Below, in pieces: positions 63,206-64,000 of a DNA stretch of 64,000 nt. The stretch's first letter is position 1. Every line of letters starts with the position of its first letter. The translations under genes and the position numbers were made by a program. Source of the DNA: Bolinopsis microptera (taxonomy: Eukaryota; Ctenophora; Tentaculata; Lobata; Bolinopsidae); the NCBI RefSeq assembly GCF_026151205.1, contig NC_087077.1:16652983-16716982 (forward strand), given 5' to 3'. The notes below the pieces were generated by a model. It searched no databases. It was not told where the DNA came from and worked only from the letters and a program-made list of their open reading frames with translations.

Positions 63206-64000
63206 TAGCTATTGTGCACACGTTTTGCCTCCCCCCGGATTAATTATTATGTACATATAGCTGCACAGCTTTCCAAGCGTCGTGTATTTGAACTCAATTA
63301 GGAGTCGAAGGGTTTGCTAGCAGATTATGTAATTCAACTTTTATAATCTATTCTGTTACCTTAGTAATAGTACTCAATACTCAGGTATATTCTATATATT
63401 AATGCTTTCTTTCTCTTCCTTCCGTTTTTGGTTTTTTAACTTGAAAACCTCTTGAATATTCAAAGTTTGAATTTAAAATCAGTGGTTCCGAGTCAGAATT
63501 ATGTTCGCCGGTCCGGATTTTGGGTTGTGTCAAAATTCAGTACAATTCCTTACTCGAATCGAAATTGAGTTCCAGACTGAATAGAGTGCAGGAATCCACA
63601 AAAGTAATCTTTAACCAAGTTGAACTTGACCAGTTAACCAGTACAACATATTAACACGCACGGTCTGAATCGATCTTTACTAGAGTTGACCAGATTTTAA
63701 TCTCTTGAGTCCGAGTATTACTTGATTACTTGATTTAACGTTAGAGTATTAAAGATTTTGGCGGATAAGTAACAGGGAAATGTAATGCGATTCCCCAAAT
63801 GACAAAAAACCGTGCCAATTATATACACCCGATAAGGCAAACCTAGTTTTGTTATCGCGTTTGTTCATGTACTCTGTTACAAAACACACAATACTCCTCC
63901 TAAAAATTCTAATAAAGAAAATCAGATAACACCATTGTGTTAAGTGTTAACCACCAGTAAGACTGAATTTCGAAGGAATAATAATTTAATTTACATTATA
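63206..64000. other. Window end, nothing recognised
   Basis: AT-rich sequence without motifs that I can support. Confidence 0.4.

Overview
The window reads as nuclear DNA of an AT-rich, intron-rich invertebrate animal. Genes are split by short GT-AG introns, there are telomere-like TTAGGG/CCCTAA tracts, and mobile DNA is dense and of many kinds. A FOXK transcription factor, a TRPM channel and a secreted thrombospondin-type-1 protein fit a metazoan. I lean to a cnidarian-grade animal, but the sequence alone does not fix the phylum. I assembled the multi-exon models by hand from splice sites and codon phase.

Layout. 0.5-1.1 kb: a small two-pass membrane protein resembling BK-channel beta subunits. 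1.3-4.7 kb: a DNA transposon remnant with about 1.2-kb inverted arms around the last exon of a DDE transposase. 5-9 kb: a thicket of short elements, including a tRNA-derived SINE, two small non-autonomous families (called A and B here) with 8-9 bp target duplications, and a telomere-motif inverted repeat. 11.0-17.8 kb: an 11-exon FOXK gene (FHA plus forkhead domains). 18-28 kb: gene-poor, with a candidate 70-residue membrane protein on the minus strand and several MITEs.

28.3-49.0 kb: a 24-exon TRPM-like channel (1110 codons, all phases consistent). Intron 6 carries about 74 copies of a 39-bp minisatellite. Intron 17, about 9 kb between the S2 and S3 exons, holds two intronless nested genes: a secreted five-repeat TSP1 protein on the minus strand and an SLC35G-like transporter on the plus strand. 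That intron has also been reshaped by local duplications.

50.8-56.0 kb: the last five exons of a minus-strand gene whose C2-like segment resembles kinesin-3 tails and whose product ends in a possible CaaX box. A nearly complete Penelope-like retroelement ORF lies antisense in one of its introns. 56-64 kb: mostly non-coding, with a palindromic MITE, simple repeats, a Cys-rich ORF fragment and a non-autonomous Helitron whose two ends can both be read.

The genes do not form a pathway. What links them is architecture: genes and mobile elements nested inside host introns.
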